This document shows positions 1 through 8,731 of a stretch of 64,000 nucleotides of DNA, in pieces. Position 1 is the stretch's first letter. Each line of letters begins with the position of its first letter. Under the pieces are notes generated by a model. The model saw nothing but the letters and a program-made list of their open reading frames with translations, did no database searches and was not told the DNA's origin. Both the position numbers and the translations under genes were made by a program. Source of the stretch: Mesorhizobium muleiense (GTDB lineage Bacteria; Pseudomonadota; Alphaproteobacteria; Rhizobiales; Rhizobiaceae); the NCBI RefSeq assembly GCF_900099905.1, contig NZ_FNEE01000007.1, positions 186,001 to 250,000 of the forward strand. The letters run 5' to 3'.

Positions 1-584
1 TGGCCGCGACGCTCGGCTTCGTCGCCGGGCTGGCGCTGGCCGATGCGCTCGACGCCGTCGTGCCGAAGGGCAGGATCGCAATCGGCCTCGACGGCGGCAG
101 CGATGGAAAAAACCGTTTCGAGCTGAAATGGCCGAACGATGTGCTTGCCTCCGGCGCCAAGCTTGCCGGCATCCTGCTGGAATCGGCGATACTCGAAGGC
201 GATCGCTTTGCGGTGGCGGTCGGCATCGGTGTCAATGTTGTGGCATACCCCAAGGATTTGCCTTATCCCGCGACATCGCTTAGCGCGCTGGGCGCTGCTT
301 GCGATGCCGAGACATTGTTTCTGGCGCTGTCGGATGCCTGGAGCGAGAATGCGCGGCTGTGGAACGATGGGCGCGGGCTGGCCGCCGTCAGGCGGCGCTG
401 GCTGGCGCGTGCGGCAGGGCTTGGCGGGCAGGTTGCTGTCAGAATTGACGGTAATGTGGTGCGCGGCACGTTCGAAACCATTGACGAGGACTGCCGTTTC
501 GTGATCCGCGACGATGAGGGTTCGGTTCTGACGATCGCCGCCGGCGACGTGCATTTCGGTGCGGTCGCGTCGGCCCAGGTTTGA
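1..584 (+). CDS. birA: Biotin-[acetyl-CoA-carboxylase] ligase, C-terminal part
   Basis: The gene runs in from before the window. The open frame begins at base 3 and continues to a TGA at 582-584. The visible part covers the catalytic centre and C-terminal domain of a biotin protein ligase, which attaches biotin to the carboxyl carrier protein of acetyl-CoA carboxylase via biotinyl-AMP. The KWPNDV motif (about 43 residues in, near base 127), followed by KLAGILLE and GIGVNV, is the signature of the family. The last 50 residues fit the small SH3-like C-terminal domain. No N-terminal HTH can be judged because that end is missing. The stop codon lies inside the first unit of a degenerate tandem repeat, and rnj follows on the same strand. 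Confidence 0.93.
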   Translation, partial: AATLGFVAGLALADALDAVVPKGRIAIGLDGGSDGKNRFELKWPNDVLASGAKLAGILLESAILEGDRFAVAVGIGVNVVAYPKDLPYPATSLSALGAACDAETLFLALSDAWSENARLWNDGRGLAAVRRRWLARAAGLGGQVAVRIDGNVVRGTFETIDEDCRFVIRDDEGSVLTIAAGDVHFGAVASAQV

Positions 585-690
585 CAGGCCCCCCAGGTTT
601 GGCAGGCCAAGGTTTTGATAGGCCAAGTTTTTTACGGGCTCAGGTTTGACTGGCCCCAGAGTTTGACGGGCTTGGGTTGACCGGCCAGGA
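573..690. repeat. Degenerate tandem repeat, about 7 units of 16-17 bp
   Basis: The birA-rnj spacer consists almost entirely of imperfect copies of a unit close to CAGGTTTGACAGGCCC. Variants include gtttggcaggcc, ttttgataggcc, tttgactggccc, tttgacgggctt and gttgaccggcc. The first copy overlaps the birA stop codon and the last ends just before the rnj ribosome binding site. Confidence 0.7.
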
Positions 691-701
691 AAGGAATGAT
701 C

Positions 702-2372
702 ATGGCGACAGCGGAAAACGCCGAACTCGTCTTCGTGCCGCTTGGCGGCGTCGGCGAGATCGGCATGAACTTCGCCCTCTATGGCTACGGGCCGGCCAAT
801 GCGCGCGACTGGATCGTCGTCGATGTCGGCGTGACCTTTCCCGATGCCAGCCTGCCTGGCGTCGACCTGGTGCTGCCTGACACGCGCTTCATCGAGGAGA
901 ACATCGCCAATCTGCGTGGCATCGTCATCACGCACGCGCATGAGGACCACTACGGCGCGCTGCTCGACACATGGCCGAAGCTCAAGGCGCCGGTCTGGAT
1001 GACGCCGTTCGGCGCTGGATTGCTGGAAGCCAAGCGGCAGGGCGAGCAGGGCGCACCAAAGATCCCGGTGACGATCTACCGCGCCGGTGAAAAGTTCAGC
1101 GTCGGCCCGTTCGAGATCGAGGCCATCCCGGTCGCGCATTCGATCCCCGAGCCGATGTCGCTGGCGATCACCTCGCCGGCCGGCACCGTCATCCACACCG
1201 GTGATTGGAAGATCGATCCGGCGCCGACGATCGGTCCGCTGACCGACGAGGCGCGCTTTCGCGCCTATGGCGACAAGGGCGTGCTGGCGTTGATCTGCGA
1301 TTCCACCAATGCGCTGCGGGAAGGGGTGTCGCCGTCGGAAGTCGCGGTTGGCGAGGGCCTCAAGGGCGTCATCCAGAGCGCCAAGGGCCGCGTTGCGGTC
1401 ACCACCTTTTCCTCCAATGTCGGACGCATCGTCTCCATTGCCAAGGCGGCACGCGATGCCGGCCGGCAGTGCCTGGTGCTCGGCCGCTCGCTGAAGCGGG
1501 TCATCGATGTTGCCGGCGAACTCGGCTACATGGATGGGCTGCCCGAATTCATCGCCGAGGAGGACTTTGGCTTCATCCCGCGCGAAAACCTCGTCATCAT
1601 CTGCACCGGCAGCCAGGGCGAGCCGCTTGCGGCGCTGGCGAAACTGTCGCGCGAGGAGATGAAATCGGTGTCGCTGACGGCAGGCGATACGGTGGTGTTT
1701 TCCTCACGTACCATTCCCGGCAACGAGAAGGGTATCCTCGAGATCAAGAACCGGCTGATCGACCTCGGCATCAAGATCATCGAGGACGGCGATGCGCTGG
1801 TGCATGTCTCGGGCCATCCGCGCCGCAGCGAGCTGCGCAAGATGTATGAATGGGTGCGGCCGCAGATCGGTGTTCCCGTGCATGGCGAGGCGGCGCATCT
1901 GGTGGCGCAGGGATCGCTGATGTCGGTGTCCGGCATCGGCCAGGTGGCGCAGGTGCGCAACGGTGACATGCTGCGGCTCTATCCCGGTGCTGCGACGATC
2001 ATCGACCAGGTGCCGTTCGGCCGCGTCTACAAGGACGGCAGGCTGATCGGCACCGACCAGGCGATGGGTATTCGCGACCGGCGCAAGCTGTCTTTCGCCG
2101 GCCATGTCGCGGTCAATGTCGTGCTCGACGACAAATATGAGCTCGCCGGCGATCCCGATCTGGTCGCCATCGGCGTCGCCGAGGCCGATGGCCGCGGCGA
2201 GAGCCTGGAGGACCTGATGATCGATGCGGCAATCGGCGCCGTGGACTCCATCCCCCGCCAGCGCCGAAGAGATCTCGACCTCGTGCAGGAGGCAGTGCGT
2301 CGCGCCGTCCGTGGCGCCGCCAATGAAGCCTGGGGCAAGAAGCCGCTGGTGACGGTGTTCGTCACAAGGTGA
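702..2372 (+). CDS. rnj: Ribonuclease J (metallo-beta-lactamase / beta-CASP RNase)
   Basis: Cytoplasmic RNase J combines 5'-3' exonuclease and endonuclease activity in rRNA maturation and mRNA turnover; alphaproteobacteria carry one copy. The HxHxDH zinc motif appears as THAHEDH near residue 80. An upstream LGGVGEIGMNF is typical of the N-terminus, the beta-CASP part follows (SSNVGR, CTGSQGEP), and a C-terminal HVSGHPRR/VPVHGEA segment supplies further metal ligands. About 556 residues is normal for the family. ATG 702 is preceded by AGGA at 692-695 with good spacing; an in-frame ATG at 696 is possible but has poorer spacing. It probably shares a transcript with birA upstream and mce downstream. 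Confidence 0.93.
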   Translation: MATAENAELVFVPLGGVGEIGMNFALYGYGPANARDWIVVDVGVTFPDASLPGVDLVLPDTRFIEENIANLRGIVITHAHEDHYGALLDTWPKLKAPVWMTPFGAGLLEAKRQGEQGAPKIPVTIYRAGEKFSVGPFEIEAIPVAHSIPEPMSLAITSPAGTVIHTGDWKIDPAPTIGPLTDEARFRAYGDKGVLALICDSTNALREGVSPSEVAVGEGLKGVIQSAKGRVAVTTFSSNVGRIVSIAKAARDAGRQCLVLGRSLKRVIDVAGELGYMDGLPEFIAEEDFGFIPRENLVIICTGSQGEPLAALAKLSREEMKSVSLTAGDTVVFSSRTIPGNEKGILEIKNRLIDLGIKIIEDGDALVHVSGHPRRSELRKMYEWVRPQIGVPVHGEAAHLVAQGSLMSVSGIGQVAQVRNGDMLRLYPGAATIIDQVPFGRVYKDGRLIGTDQAMGIRDRRKLSFAGHVAVNVVLDDKYELAGDPDLVAIGVAEADGRGESLEDLMIDAAIGAVDSIPRQRRRDLDLVQEAVRRAVRGAANEAWGKKPLVTVFVTR

Positions 2373-2379
2373 CGAACAA

Positions 2380-2471
2380 GGGAGTAGGGCAGTAGGGGAG
2401 TAGGGAAAGACAGGCGAAGAAGTGCAAACGATCTCCTCCCTATTCCCCTACTCCCCTACTGCCCTACTCCC
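2380..2471. repeat. Long perfect inverted repeat (26-bp arms) after rnj
   Basis: The left arm (2380-2406) is built of GGGAGTAGGGCAGTAGGGG-type sequence and is matched by its reverse complement at 2445-2471, separated by 38 bp. The arms contain short internal GTAGGG repeats. The second arm is followed by AACTTTT and then the mce ribosome binding site, so in RNA it could form a very stable hairpin that attenuates read-through or protects rnj mRNA. It looks like a dispersed intergenic palindrome, not an ordinary terminator. Confidence 0.8.
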
Positions 2472-2489
2472 CTAACTTTTGGAGTTCCT

Positions 2490-2894
2490 ATGCTTGGACG
2501 CCTGAACCATGTCGCGCTTGCCGTGCCGGATCTGGCTGCGGCGACAGCGGCCTATCGCGACACGCTCGGCGCTCGGGTGACGGCGCCGCAGGCGTTGCCG
2601 GAGCATGGCGTGACGGTGGTGTTCGTCGATGTCGGCAATACCAAGATCGAATTGCTGGAGCCGCTTGGTGAGGTTTCGCCGATCGCGGCATTCCTCGAGA
2701 AGAACCCCTCGGGCGGCATGCATCATCTGTGCTATGAGGTCGACGACATTCTTGCCGCGCGAGATCACCTCAAGGCCAGCGGCGCCCGCGTCCTGGGAGA
2801 CGGCAACCCGAAGACCGGCGCGCACGGCAAGCCGGTGCTTTTCCTGCATCCCAAGGATTTCTTCGGCACGCTGGTCGAACTGGAGCAAGCATGA
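2490..2894 (+). CDS. mce: Methylmalonyl-CoA (ethylmalonyl-CoA) epimerase
   Basis: A vicinal-oxygen-chelate protein of 134 residues, the usual length. It interconverts the (2R) and (2S) epimers of methylmalonyl-CoA, and in alphaproteobacteria also ethylmalonyl-CoA, in propionate and acetate assimilation. The two paired VOC halves are visible: LNHVALAVPD with its metal-binding His near the N-terminus, GGMHHLCYEVDD in the middle, and FLHPKDFFGTLVELEQ at the end with the metal-binding Glu. TTGGAG sits 7 bases before the ATG. Its stop overlaps the next start by 4 bases (ATGA), so the two genes are translationally coupled. Confidence 0.92.
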   Translation: MLGRLNHVALAVPDLAAATAAYRDTLGARVTAPQALPEHGVTVVFVDVGNTKIELLEPLGEVSPIAAFLEKNPSGGMHHLCYEVDDILAARDHLKASGARVLGDGNPKTGAHGKPVLFLHPKDFFGTLVELEQA

Positions 2895-3175
2895 GCTGGG
2901 TTTCATTTCTCGCCCTGTTCTTCATCACATGGTGGGTGGTGCTGTTCGCCATCCTGCCGTTCAGCCTGAGGACGCAGGACGAGGATGAGGACGTGACGCT
3001 GGGCACGGTATCCAGCGCGCCGCGCGGACCGCATATGCTGCGCGCGGTGCTGCGGACGACGATCGTCACGCTGGTTCTGCTTGGCATCTTTTATGGCATG
3101 ACGCGGGGGCTCGGCCTCGGCATCGACGACATCCCGCACATCGTGCCGGATTTCAGCCGGAGTCCCGAAAACTAG
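2891..3175 (+). CDS. DUF1467 family small membrane protein
   Basis: This 94-residue protein has two predicted membrane helices (about residues 4-24 and 54-73) and a short acidic cytoplasmic or periplasmic loop between them (TQDEDEDV). Length, SLRTQ-type boundary and position directly after mce match the DUF1467 family of alphaproteobacteria. Its function is unknown. It starts within the mce stop codon (ATGA). Conserved coupling with mce and proximity to proS suggest a housekeeping role, but nothing in the sequence shows what it does. Confidence 0.85.
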   Translation: MSWVSFLALFFITWWVVLFAILPFSLRTQDEDEDVTLGTVSSAPRGPHMLRAVLRTTIVTLVLLGIFYGMTRGLGLGIDDIPHIVPDFSRSPEN

Positions 3176-3751
3176 ACCGCCGGGTACGGCTGGCCACATC
3201 TTGCATGCGAGCACCAATCCGGGCTGGAAGCCGATGCAGGTTCCGAACCGGCTGTGCTGGGGACCAGGTAAAGTGGTTTAGCAATTTGTTGTGCTAACCA
3301 AATGATTGCACAAAAAAAATGCAAGGCACGAGGCCTTGCAATTTAAACGCGTCCGATCTGTTTCCGGTATCCGGCGGCAGCGAGTAACCGCGCCTAGATC
3401 GCATCCTCCCAAGACTTTGACCGCGTAGGAGAGCAGATTTCTTTCCGCCCTCTCGTTTATCGGCGCACATTAGACCAAGCCGGGTGAAAATGTCACGCAG
3501 AATTTTGCCCGGAAATAAGCAATCTCGTGCTGCACTGCACAATAGTATGGCAGGCGTTGCTTGCGAAACGACCAGCAAGGCGAACGCGGCACTGCGGCGC
3601 CTTTGCGACGCCCCATCGGGCGCCCAGTTGGCTGCCAGTTGGCTTGGGGGGCGGGTTTCCATTCCGTCATGAAATGGCTATGAAGCCGGGGCAAGCAAGC
3701 CTGCGCTGCGCCGATTCCGGTGCGGCAATCCTCTCTCTCACGGACCGGTCC
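3176..3751. other. Intergenic region upstream of proS with two hairpins
   Basis: No convincing gene lies here. Translations reading into proS from upstream starts (for example from 3527) resemble no synthetase extension. A bulged hairpin TGGTTtAGCA / TGCTAACCA lies at 3274-3300, and a second perfect one follows at 3320-3340. Either could end the mce-DUF1467 transcript. The rest presumably holds the proS promoter, which cannot be placed with confidence. Confidence 0.5.
3312..3340 (-). terminator. Hairpin flanked by an A-tract (T-tract on the minus strand)
   Basis: TGCAAGGC / GCCTTGCA, an 8-bp perfect stem with a 5-base loop, lies at 3320-3340 and is preceded on the plus strand by eight A residues at 3312-3319. 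Read leftward it has the form of an intrinsic terminator (stem then U8). Read rightward it is followed only by ATTT. It may block antisense transcription into the mce operon or act weakly in both directions. Confidence 0.5.
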
Positions 3752-5080
3752 ATGCGTTTGTCGCGCTATTTCCTGCCTATCCTTAAAGAAAATCCGCGCG
3801 AGGCCGAAATCGTCTCGCACCGGCTGATGCTGCGCGCCGGCATGATCCGCCAGCAGGGGCAAGGCAGTTTTTCCTGGCTGCCGCTCGGCAAGAGGGTGCT
3901 GGACAAGGTCTGCCGGATTGTTCGCGAGGAGCAGGACCGGGCCGGCGCGCTCGAGATCCTGATGCCGACCATCCAGTCGGCCGAGCTGTGGCGCGAAAGC
4001 GGCCGCTATGACGACTATGGCAAGGAGATGCTGCGCATCAAGGATCGGCAGGATCGGGACATGCTCTATGGACCGACCAACGAGGAGGTGGTCACCGAGA
4101 TTTTCCGCGCCTATGTGAAGTCCTACAAGGATCTGCCGCTCAATCTCTATCACATCCAGTGGAAATTCCGCGACGAGGTGCGGCCGCGCTTCGGCGTCAT
4201 GCGCAGCAGAGAGTTCCTGATGAAGGACGCCTATTCCTTCGATCTCGACTTCGAAAGCGCCAGGGCGGCCTATAACAGGATGTTCGTGTCCTATCTCAGG
4301 ACGTTCACGCGCATGGGGCTGCAGGCAATCCCGATGCGTGCCGACACCGGGCCGATCGGCGGCCACCTCAGCCACGAATTCATCATCCTGGCCGACACCG
4401 GCGAGAGCCAGGTCTATTGCCATCGCGACTATCTCGCACTTGACGTGCCGGAGGCGGACACGGACTTCTCCAACGATGCCGAGATCGGCGACATCGTCAA
4501 GAAATGGACGACGCCCTACGCGGCGACCGACGAGATGCACGACGAGGCGGCGTGGGAGAAGGTCGCGACAAGCGACCGGGTCTCGGCGCGCGGCATCGAG
4601 GTCGGCCACATCTTCCATTTCGGCGACAAATATTCGAAGCCGATGGGCGCCAAGGTGACCGGGCCCGACGGCAAGGATCATTTTGCTTCCGGAGGTTCCT
4701 ACGGCATCGGCCCGACGCGGCTGGTGGCGGCGATCATCGAGGCCAGCCACGACGACAACGGCATCATCTGGCCGGAGGCGGTGGCGCCTTTCGACATCGG
4801 CCTGATCAATATGAAAGCCGGCGACGCCGACTGCGACCGCATCTGCGATGAACTCTATGCAGCGTTTGTCGCCGTCGGCAAGGACGTGCTCTACGACGAC
4901 ACCGATCAGCGGCCGGGCGGCAAGTTCGCCACAGCCGACCTGATCGGGCTGCCGTGGCAGGTGATCGTCGGGCCGCGCGGCGTGGCCGCCGGCGAGGTCG
5001 AGATCAAGAACCGCAGGAACGGCGAGCGTGAGACGCTGCCGATCGAAGACGTGAAGAAACGCTTCGGTTTTGCCGGATGA
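3752..5080 (+). CDS. proS: Prolyl-tRNA synthetase, short alphaproteobacterial type
   Basis: Charges tRNA-Pro with proline. The 442-residue form lacks the INS editing domain of the long bacterial type, as is normal in Rhizobiales. Class II motifs are visible: motif 1 region [17 protein letters not shown] (about residues 30-46), motif 2 [19 protein letters not shown] (about 134-152), and motif 3 [15 protein letters not shown] in the second half, followed by the anticodon-binding domain. ATG 3752 gives the exact family N-terminus MRLSRYFLP. Open frame upstream to 3527 is not conserved-looking and is not included. The stop overlaps the lolC start (ATGA, 5077-5080). Confidence 0.96.
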   Translation: MRLSRYFLPILKENPREAEIVSHRLMLRAGMIRQQGQGSFSWLPLGKRVLDKVCRIVREEQDRAGALEILMPTIQSAELWRESGRYDDYGKEMLRIKDRQDRDMLYGPTNEEVVTEIFRAYVKSYKDLPLNLYHIQWKFRDEVRPRFGVMRSREFLMKDAYSFDLDFESARAAYNRMFVSYLRTFTRMGLQAIPMRADTGPIGGHLSHEFIILADTGESQVYCHRDYLALDVPEADTDFSNDAEIGDIVKKWTTPYAATDEMHDEAAWEKVATSDRVSARGIEVGHIFHFGDKYSKPMGAKVTGPDGKDHFASGGSYGIGPTRLVAAIIEASHDDNGIIWPEAVAPFDIGLINMKAGDADCDRICDELYAAFVAVGKDVLYDDTDQRPGGKFATADLIGLPWQVIVGPRGVAAGEVEIKNRRNGERETLPIEDVKKRFGFAG

Positions 5081-6363
5081 GTGGAGCGGCAGCAGCTAAA
5101 CCCATGGCCGCCGGACCTTTTTCCGTGTTTGAACGCATGGTCGCGTGGCGCTATCTGCGCTCGCGCCGCAAGGAGACGGTGATCTCCGTCATTGCCTCGA
5201 TCTCGTTCCTCGGCATCATGCTGGGCGTCGCCACGCTGATCGTCGTGATGGCTGTCATGAACGGCTTTCGCGCCGAGCTTCTGACGCGCATCCTCGGCGT
5301 CAACGGCCATCTGATCGTGCAGCCGCTCGACATGCCGCTGGAGGACTATGCGCAGATCGCCGGCCGCATCAACGGCGTGCCCGGCGTCCAATACGCCATT
5401 CCGCTGATCGACGGCCAGGTGCTGGCGCAAGGCAATGTCGGCGGCGGGTCGGGGGCGCTGGTGCGCGGCATACGCGGCGAGGACCTGGGCAAGATTTCAA
5501 TCGTCGCCAACAATATCAAGCAGGGCTCGATCGCCGGCTTCGACACAGGCGAGGGCGTCGCCATCGGCAGCCGCATGGCCGACAATCTCGGTCTTGTGCT
5601 CGGCGACACCATCACGCTTATCGCCCCCGACGGCGATGTCACGCCGCTCGGCACGACACCGCGCATGAAGGGTTACCCGATCACGGCGATCTTCGAGGTC
5701 GGCATGTCGGAATATGACAGCTCCATCGTCTACATGCCGTTTTCGGAAGCGCAGCTCTATTTCAACATGGATGGCCGGGCCCAGGCGATCGAGATCTATG
5801 TCGACAATCCCGACAATGTCGACGCGCTGAAGCCGAAGGTCGAGGAGGCGTCGCAGCGGCCGATCACCATGGTCGACTGGCGAGAACGCAACCGGACATT
5901 CTTCGATGCGCTGCAAGTGGAGCGAAACGTCATGTTCATGATCCTGACGCTGATCGTGCTGGTCGCGGCGCTCAACATCATTTCGGGGCTGATCATGCTG
6001 GTCAAGGACAAGGGCCACGATATCGCCATCCTGCGCACCATGGGCGCCACGCGCGGCGCGATCCTGCGCATCTTCCTGATGACGGGGGCGGCGATCGGCG
6101 TGGTGGGCACCCTTGCCGGCGTCCTGCTCGGCGTCGTTATCTGCCTGAACGTCGAGCGCATTCGCCAGTTCTTCTCCTGGCTGGCCGGCGAAAGGCTGTT
6201 CAATCCCGAGCTCTACTTCCTGAGCCAGTTGCCTGCCCGCATGGACGCCAGCGAGACGATCTCGGTGGTGCTGATGGCGCTGGTGCTGTCGTTCCTGGCG
6301 ACGCTGTTTCCGGCATGGCGCGCGGCCAGGCTCGATCCGGTCGAAGCGCTGAGGTACGAATGA
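5077..6363 (+). CDS. lolC: Lipoprotein-releasing ABC transporter permease LolC/LolE
   Basis: Inner-membrane permease of the LolCDE complex, which extracts outer-membrane lipoproteins from the inner membrane and hands them to LolA. Its 428 residues show the MacB/FtsX topology: one helix near residues 35-60 ([25 protein letters not shown]), a large periplasmic domain, then three C-terminal helices beginning with [23 protein letters not shown] (split in two here for length) and ending [18 protein letters not shown]. Alphaproteobacteria usually have a single LolC/E-type permease, which would act as a homodimer. Coupled to proS by ATGA and to lolD by ATGA. Confidence 0.93.
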   Translation: MSGAAAAKPMAAGPFSVFERMVAWRYLRSRRKETVISVIASISFLGIMLGVATLIVVMAVMNGFRAELLTRILGVNGHLIVQPLDMPLEDYAQIAGRINGVPGVQYAIPLIDGQVLAQGNVGGGSGALVRGIRGEDLGKISIVANNIKQGSIAGFDTGEGVAIGSRMADNLGLVLGDTITLIAPDGDVTPLGTTPRMKGYPITAIFEVGMSEYDSSIVYMPFSEAQLYFNMDGRAQAIEIYVDNPDNVDALKPKVEEASQRPITMVDWRERNRTFFDALQVERNVMFMILTLIVLVAALNIISGLIMLVKDKGHDIAILRTMGATRGAILRIFLMTGAAIGVVGTLAGVLLGVVICLNVERIRQFFSWLAGERLFNPELYFLSQLPARMDASETISVVLMALVLSFLATLFPAWRAARLDPVEALRYE

Positions 6364-7043
6364 TGGCCGAGGCCATTATCGAGCTGAAGAGCGTCGAGCG
6401 GCACTATGTCCAGGGGCCGCGCAAGCTGACCATCCTCAACGGCGCCGATTTTTCGCTGAAGCGCGGTGAGATCGTGGCGCTGGTGGCGCCTTCGGGCACC
6501 GGCAAATCGACGCTGTTGCATACCGCCGGACTGCTGGAGCGGCCGGACGCCGGTGATGTCATTCTGGCCGGCCGCGCCTGCGGGCGGCTTTCCGACGACG
6601 AGCGCACGGCGATCCGCCGTAACGATGTCGGCTTCGTCTACCAGTTCCATCACCTGCTGCCCGAGTTCACGGCGCTGGAAAACATCATGATGCCGCAACT
6701 GATAAAAGGGCTGACGCGCAAGGAGGCTGCCGAGCGGTCGGCGCAACTGCTCGACTACATGCAGATCGGCAAACGCGCGCAGCACCGGCCGTCCGAACTG
6801 TCCGGCGGCGAGCAACAGCGCGTCGCCATCGCGCGCGCCGTCGCCAATGCGCCGCTGGTGCTGCTGGCCGACGAGCCGACCGGCAACCTCGACCCGGTCA
6901 CCGCCTCCTATGTCTTCGAGGCACTGGCGGCGCTGGTCCGGCAGTCGGGCCTGGCGGCGCTGATCGCCACCCACAATCACGAGCTTGCCTCGCGCATGGA
7001 CCGTCGCGTCACGCTCGCCGACGGCAAGGTCGTTCCGCTTTAG
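6360..7043 (+). CDS. lolD: Lipoprotein-releasing ABC transporter ATP-binding protein LolD
   Basis: ATPase that powers LolC for lipoprotein release. Visible motifs are Walker A as APSGTGKST (residues about 43-51), the signature [14 protein letters not shown], Walker [13 protein letters not shown] and the switch histidine in IATHNHE. The first glycine of Walker A is alanine (VAPSG instead of GPSG or GRSG). I recall this variant from rhizobial LolD, so it is not read as inactivation. ATG 6360 overlaps the lolC stop; ATG 6363 is an equally possible start. Length 227 is normal. Confidence 0.94.
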   Translation: MMAEAIIELKSVERHYVQGPRKLTILNGADFSLKRGEIVALVAPSGTGKSTLLHTAGLLERPDAGDVILAGRACGRLSDDERTAIRRNDVGFVYQFHHLLPEFTALENIMMPQLIKGLTRKEAAERSAQLLDYMQIGKRAQHRPSELSGGEQQRVAIARAVANAPLVLLADEPTGNLDPVTASYVFEALAALVRQSGLAALIATHNHELASRMDRRVTLADGKVVPL

Positions 7044-7053
7044 CTGTATCGAT

Positions 7054-7171
7054 ATTCAGGTGAGGCCGGCCTACGAACGGCGGTTTCTTGCGCTTCCGGT
7101 GCTCACGTACTTAAAGTACGCTCCGCTCCGGTTCTCGGAAACCACCATTCTCGGCGCGGCCTGACCTGAAT
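7054..7171. repeat. 118-bp imperfect palindromic intergenic element
   Basis: Outer arms ATTCAGGT (7054-7061) and ACCTGAAT (7164-7171) are perfect complements. Inside them GAGGCCG pairs with CGCGGCC-type sequence, GGTTTC with GAAACC, and the centre contains CACGTACTTAAAGTACG. The core GCTCACGTACTTnAAGTACGCTCC is a motif I recall as dispersed in many alphaproteobacterial genomes. It could fold into a long hairpin that ends the lolCD transcript. Confidence 0.7.
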
Positions 7172-7315
7172 CTCGACACACCTAACGGGCTGATCACCAG
7201 CGGCCGTGTTTTCCCGCACGCCGCCAGCGCGGAAACAGTGAAATCCGTTCTCAACCTTTCCTTAACCCTGCCGAACTGAGCGCCCGAATTTCGCGATACG
7301 CTCTGACTCCGGCCG

Positions 7316-7350
7316 TTGACATTCGAACAAAATCAGAACAAAATGCGAAC
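7316..7350 (+). promoter_or_regulatory. Promoter with two overlapping LexA-type boxes (GAAC-N7-GAAC-N7-GAAC)
   Basis: GAAC occurs at 7325-7328, 7336-7339 and 7347-7350, each pair separated by exactly 7 bases (11-bp period). This gives two overlapping copies of GAAC-N7-GAAC; the established LexA box of alphaproteobacteria is the direct repeat GTTC-N7-GTTC. TTGACA at 7316-7321 is a good -35, and about 17 bp later CAAAAT (7339-7344) is a weak -10, so the boxes overlap the promoter as expected for a repressor operator. The only gene downstream on this strand is the 28-residue ORF at 7373. Confidence 0.75.
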
Positions 7351-7372
7351 ATACTGAAAACAGGAGAGCGTT

Positions 7373-7459
7373 ATGACCGGTCTTGTTCAGGATGTCGTGT
7401 CACTGGTGTGCATGAGCACGTTTCTCATTTCCATGGCGATCTGGATCGGAGCGATGTGA
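7373..7459 (+). CDS. 28-residue membrane micro-protein, candidate SOS-induced (SidA-like)
   Basis: ATG 7373 is preceded by AGGAGAG (7362-7368) with ideal spacing and runs to TGA 7457-7459. The product begins MTGLVQDVVSLVCMSTF and continues as one uninterrupted hydrophobic helix (about residues 8-26) ending WIGAM. It is a single-pass inner-membrane micro-protein. The promoter carries two overlapping LexA-type boxes, so DNA damage should induce it. In Caulobacter the LexA-controlled SidA, a 29-residue single-pass membrane protein, blocks division at the septum. Size, topology and control match here, though homology cannot be judged at this length. The assignment as a division inhibitor is inference; that a real, regulated gene is present is well supported. 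Confidence 0.7.
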   Translation: MTGLVQDVVSLVCMSTFLISMAIWIGAM

Positions 7460-7525
7460 GGCAGCGCGCCGGTTCTTCACGGGGTGAGGGGCTGCGTCGG
7501 AGCTCTGTGGTTCAGCGCCGCTTTG

Positions 7526-8269
7526 TCAGCCGGCCTTGCGGGCCGTTTCGACAAGCAGAGCTGCGGTGGGTCCGAAGACATCCTCGAAGGCGGATTTCAG
7601 CGCCACATCGAGATCGGCCATTGCCAGGGGGAGGCCGAGGTCGACGAGGCTGGTGACACCGTGGTCCTGCACGCCGCACGGCACTATGCCGCTGAAGTGG
7701 GCGAGATCCGGCTCGACATTGATGGCGATACCGTGAAAGCTCACCCAGCGCCTCAGCCTGATGCCGATGGCGGCGATCTTGTCCTCGGCGAGCGATCCGT
7801 CGGGCAGGGCGGGGCGATCCGGCCGGACCACCCAGACGCCGACACGGTTCTCGCGCCGTTCGCCGCGCACGTTGAAGGCGGCGAGCGTGCCGATGATCCA
7901 TTGTTCAAGTGCCGCGACGAAGGCGCGGACATCCTCGCGCCGCCGCTTCAGATCGAGCATCACATAAGCGACCCGCTGGCCCGGCCCATGATAGGTGTAT
8001 TCGCCGCCGCGCCCAGCTGCGAACACCGGGAAACGGTCGGGCTCGATCAGGTCCTCTATGCGGGCGCTGGTGCCGGCGGTGTAGAGTGGCGGATGCTCTA
8101 CCAGCCAGACCATCTCGCCGGCGCCGCCGCTTCGGATCGCTTCGGCACGCCCCTCCATCACGGCAAGCGCATCCGGATAGGCGGTGAGGCCGGGTTCGAT
8201 CCGCCATTCGACCGGTGCCGAACCGGGCAGGGGCAGGAACGACGTGGCGATCTGGCTGCGTTCTGTCAT
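7526..8269 (-). CDS. lipB: Octanoyl-[acyl carrier protein]:protein N-octanoyltransferase
   Basis: LipB moves octanoate from ACP to the lipoyl domains of 2-oxoacid dehydrogenases and the glycine-cleavage H protein. Family motifs visible are [31 protein letters not shown], the catalytic Lys in [17 protein letters not shown], and the catalytic Cys in [14 protein letters not shown]. It is 247 residues long, within the normal range. It is transcribed toward the 28-residue ORF, so the two genes converge with a 66-bp gap. In the downstream direction the neighbour is tRNA-Leu, transcribed away. Confidence 0.95.
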   Translation of the reverse strand: MTERSQIATSFLPLPGSAPVEWRIEPGLTAYPDALAVMEGRAEAIRSGGAGEMVWLVEHPPLYTAGTSARIEDLIEPDRFPVFAAGRGGEYTYHGPGQRVAYVMLDLKRRREDVRAFVAALEQWIIGTLAAFNVRGERRENRVGVWVVRPDRPALPDGSLAEDKIAAIGIRLRRWVSFHGIAINVEPDLAHFSGIVPCGVQDHGVTSLVDLGLPLAMADLDVALKSAFEDVFGPTAALLVETARKAG

Positions 8270-8449
8270 GGTGTGTCTCGTGTCGCCTCACATATGGCGG
8301 CAATCGGCTGAAACGTCCAGTTGCGAGCGCGTTTCAGCTCTTTGGAGGGTTATGCCGAAGCCCGGGCAATTATTGCGCGACGCGCCCTTGTTTCGCTGGA
8401 AACGATTTGCTACACGCCGCGAGCCGGTTCGTTCCGGCTCCTACCACGT

Positions 8450-8534
8450 GCGGTCGTGGCGGAATTGGTAGACGCGCAGCGTTGAGGTCGCTGTGGGGCA
8501 ACCCGTGGAAGTTCGAGTCTTCTCGACCGCACCA
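8450..8534 (+). tRNA. tRNA-Leu, anticodon GAG
   Basis: An 85-base class II tRNA with encoded CCA. The acceptor stem GCGGTCG (8450-8456) pairs with CGACCGC (8524-8530), followed by A and CCA (8532-8534). The D-arm contains AATTGGTAGAC. The anticodon stem CAGCG/CGCTG encloses TTGAGGT, giving anticodon GAG (8484-8486). A long variable arm (GTGGGGCAACCCGT) and the T-loop GTTCGAGTC complete the fold. Foreign DNA starts right after its 3' end. Confidence 0.97.
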
Positions 8535-8560
8535 GCTTTGTCCAACAAGCTGTTATTTTT
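8533..8560 (+). terminator. Weak intrinsic terminator after tRNA-Leu
   Basis: CAGCTT (8533-8538) and AAGCTG (8547-8552) form a 6-bp stem with an 8-base loop, followed by TTATTTTTATTG. The stem uses the last two bases of the tRNA. Confidence 0.55.
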
Positions 8561-8731
8561 ATTGTGCTTTTTTGTTTCCCTGCAATCCTTCCAAGACTGT
8601 TTGTGCAAACCGAACTGAACACTGCACGAACCCGTTGCTGGTTGGATGCGGAATGCCGCGTCCTGACCGCGTGGTTTGACGCAAAGCCGTCATACGGCAA
8701 GGCCGTTGCCGGAAGGCAATGCATCTCTCAG

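Noticed and set aside
3527..3751. In-frame N-terminal extension of proS by 75 residues
   Set aside because: The extension does not resemble any synthetase domain; ATG 3752 gives the exact family start and length.
3470..4750. 426-residue open frame antisense to proS
   Set aside because: Shadow of proS with antisense composition; no start signal or family resemblance.
6480..6520. LolD Walker A change (Ala for first Gly) as sign of inactivation
   Set aside because: All other ABC motifs are intact and the variant is, as far as I recall, usual in rhizobial LolD.
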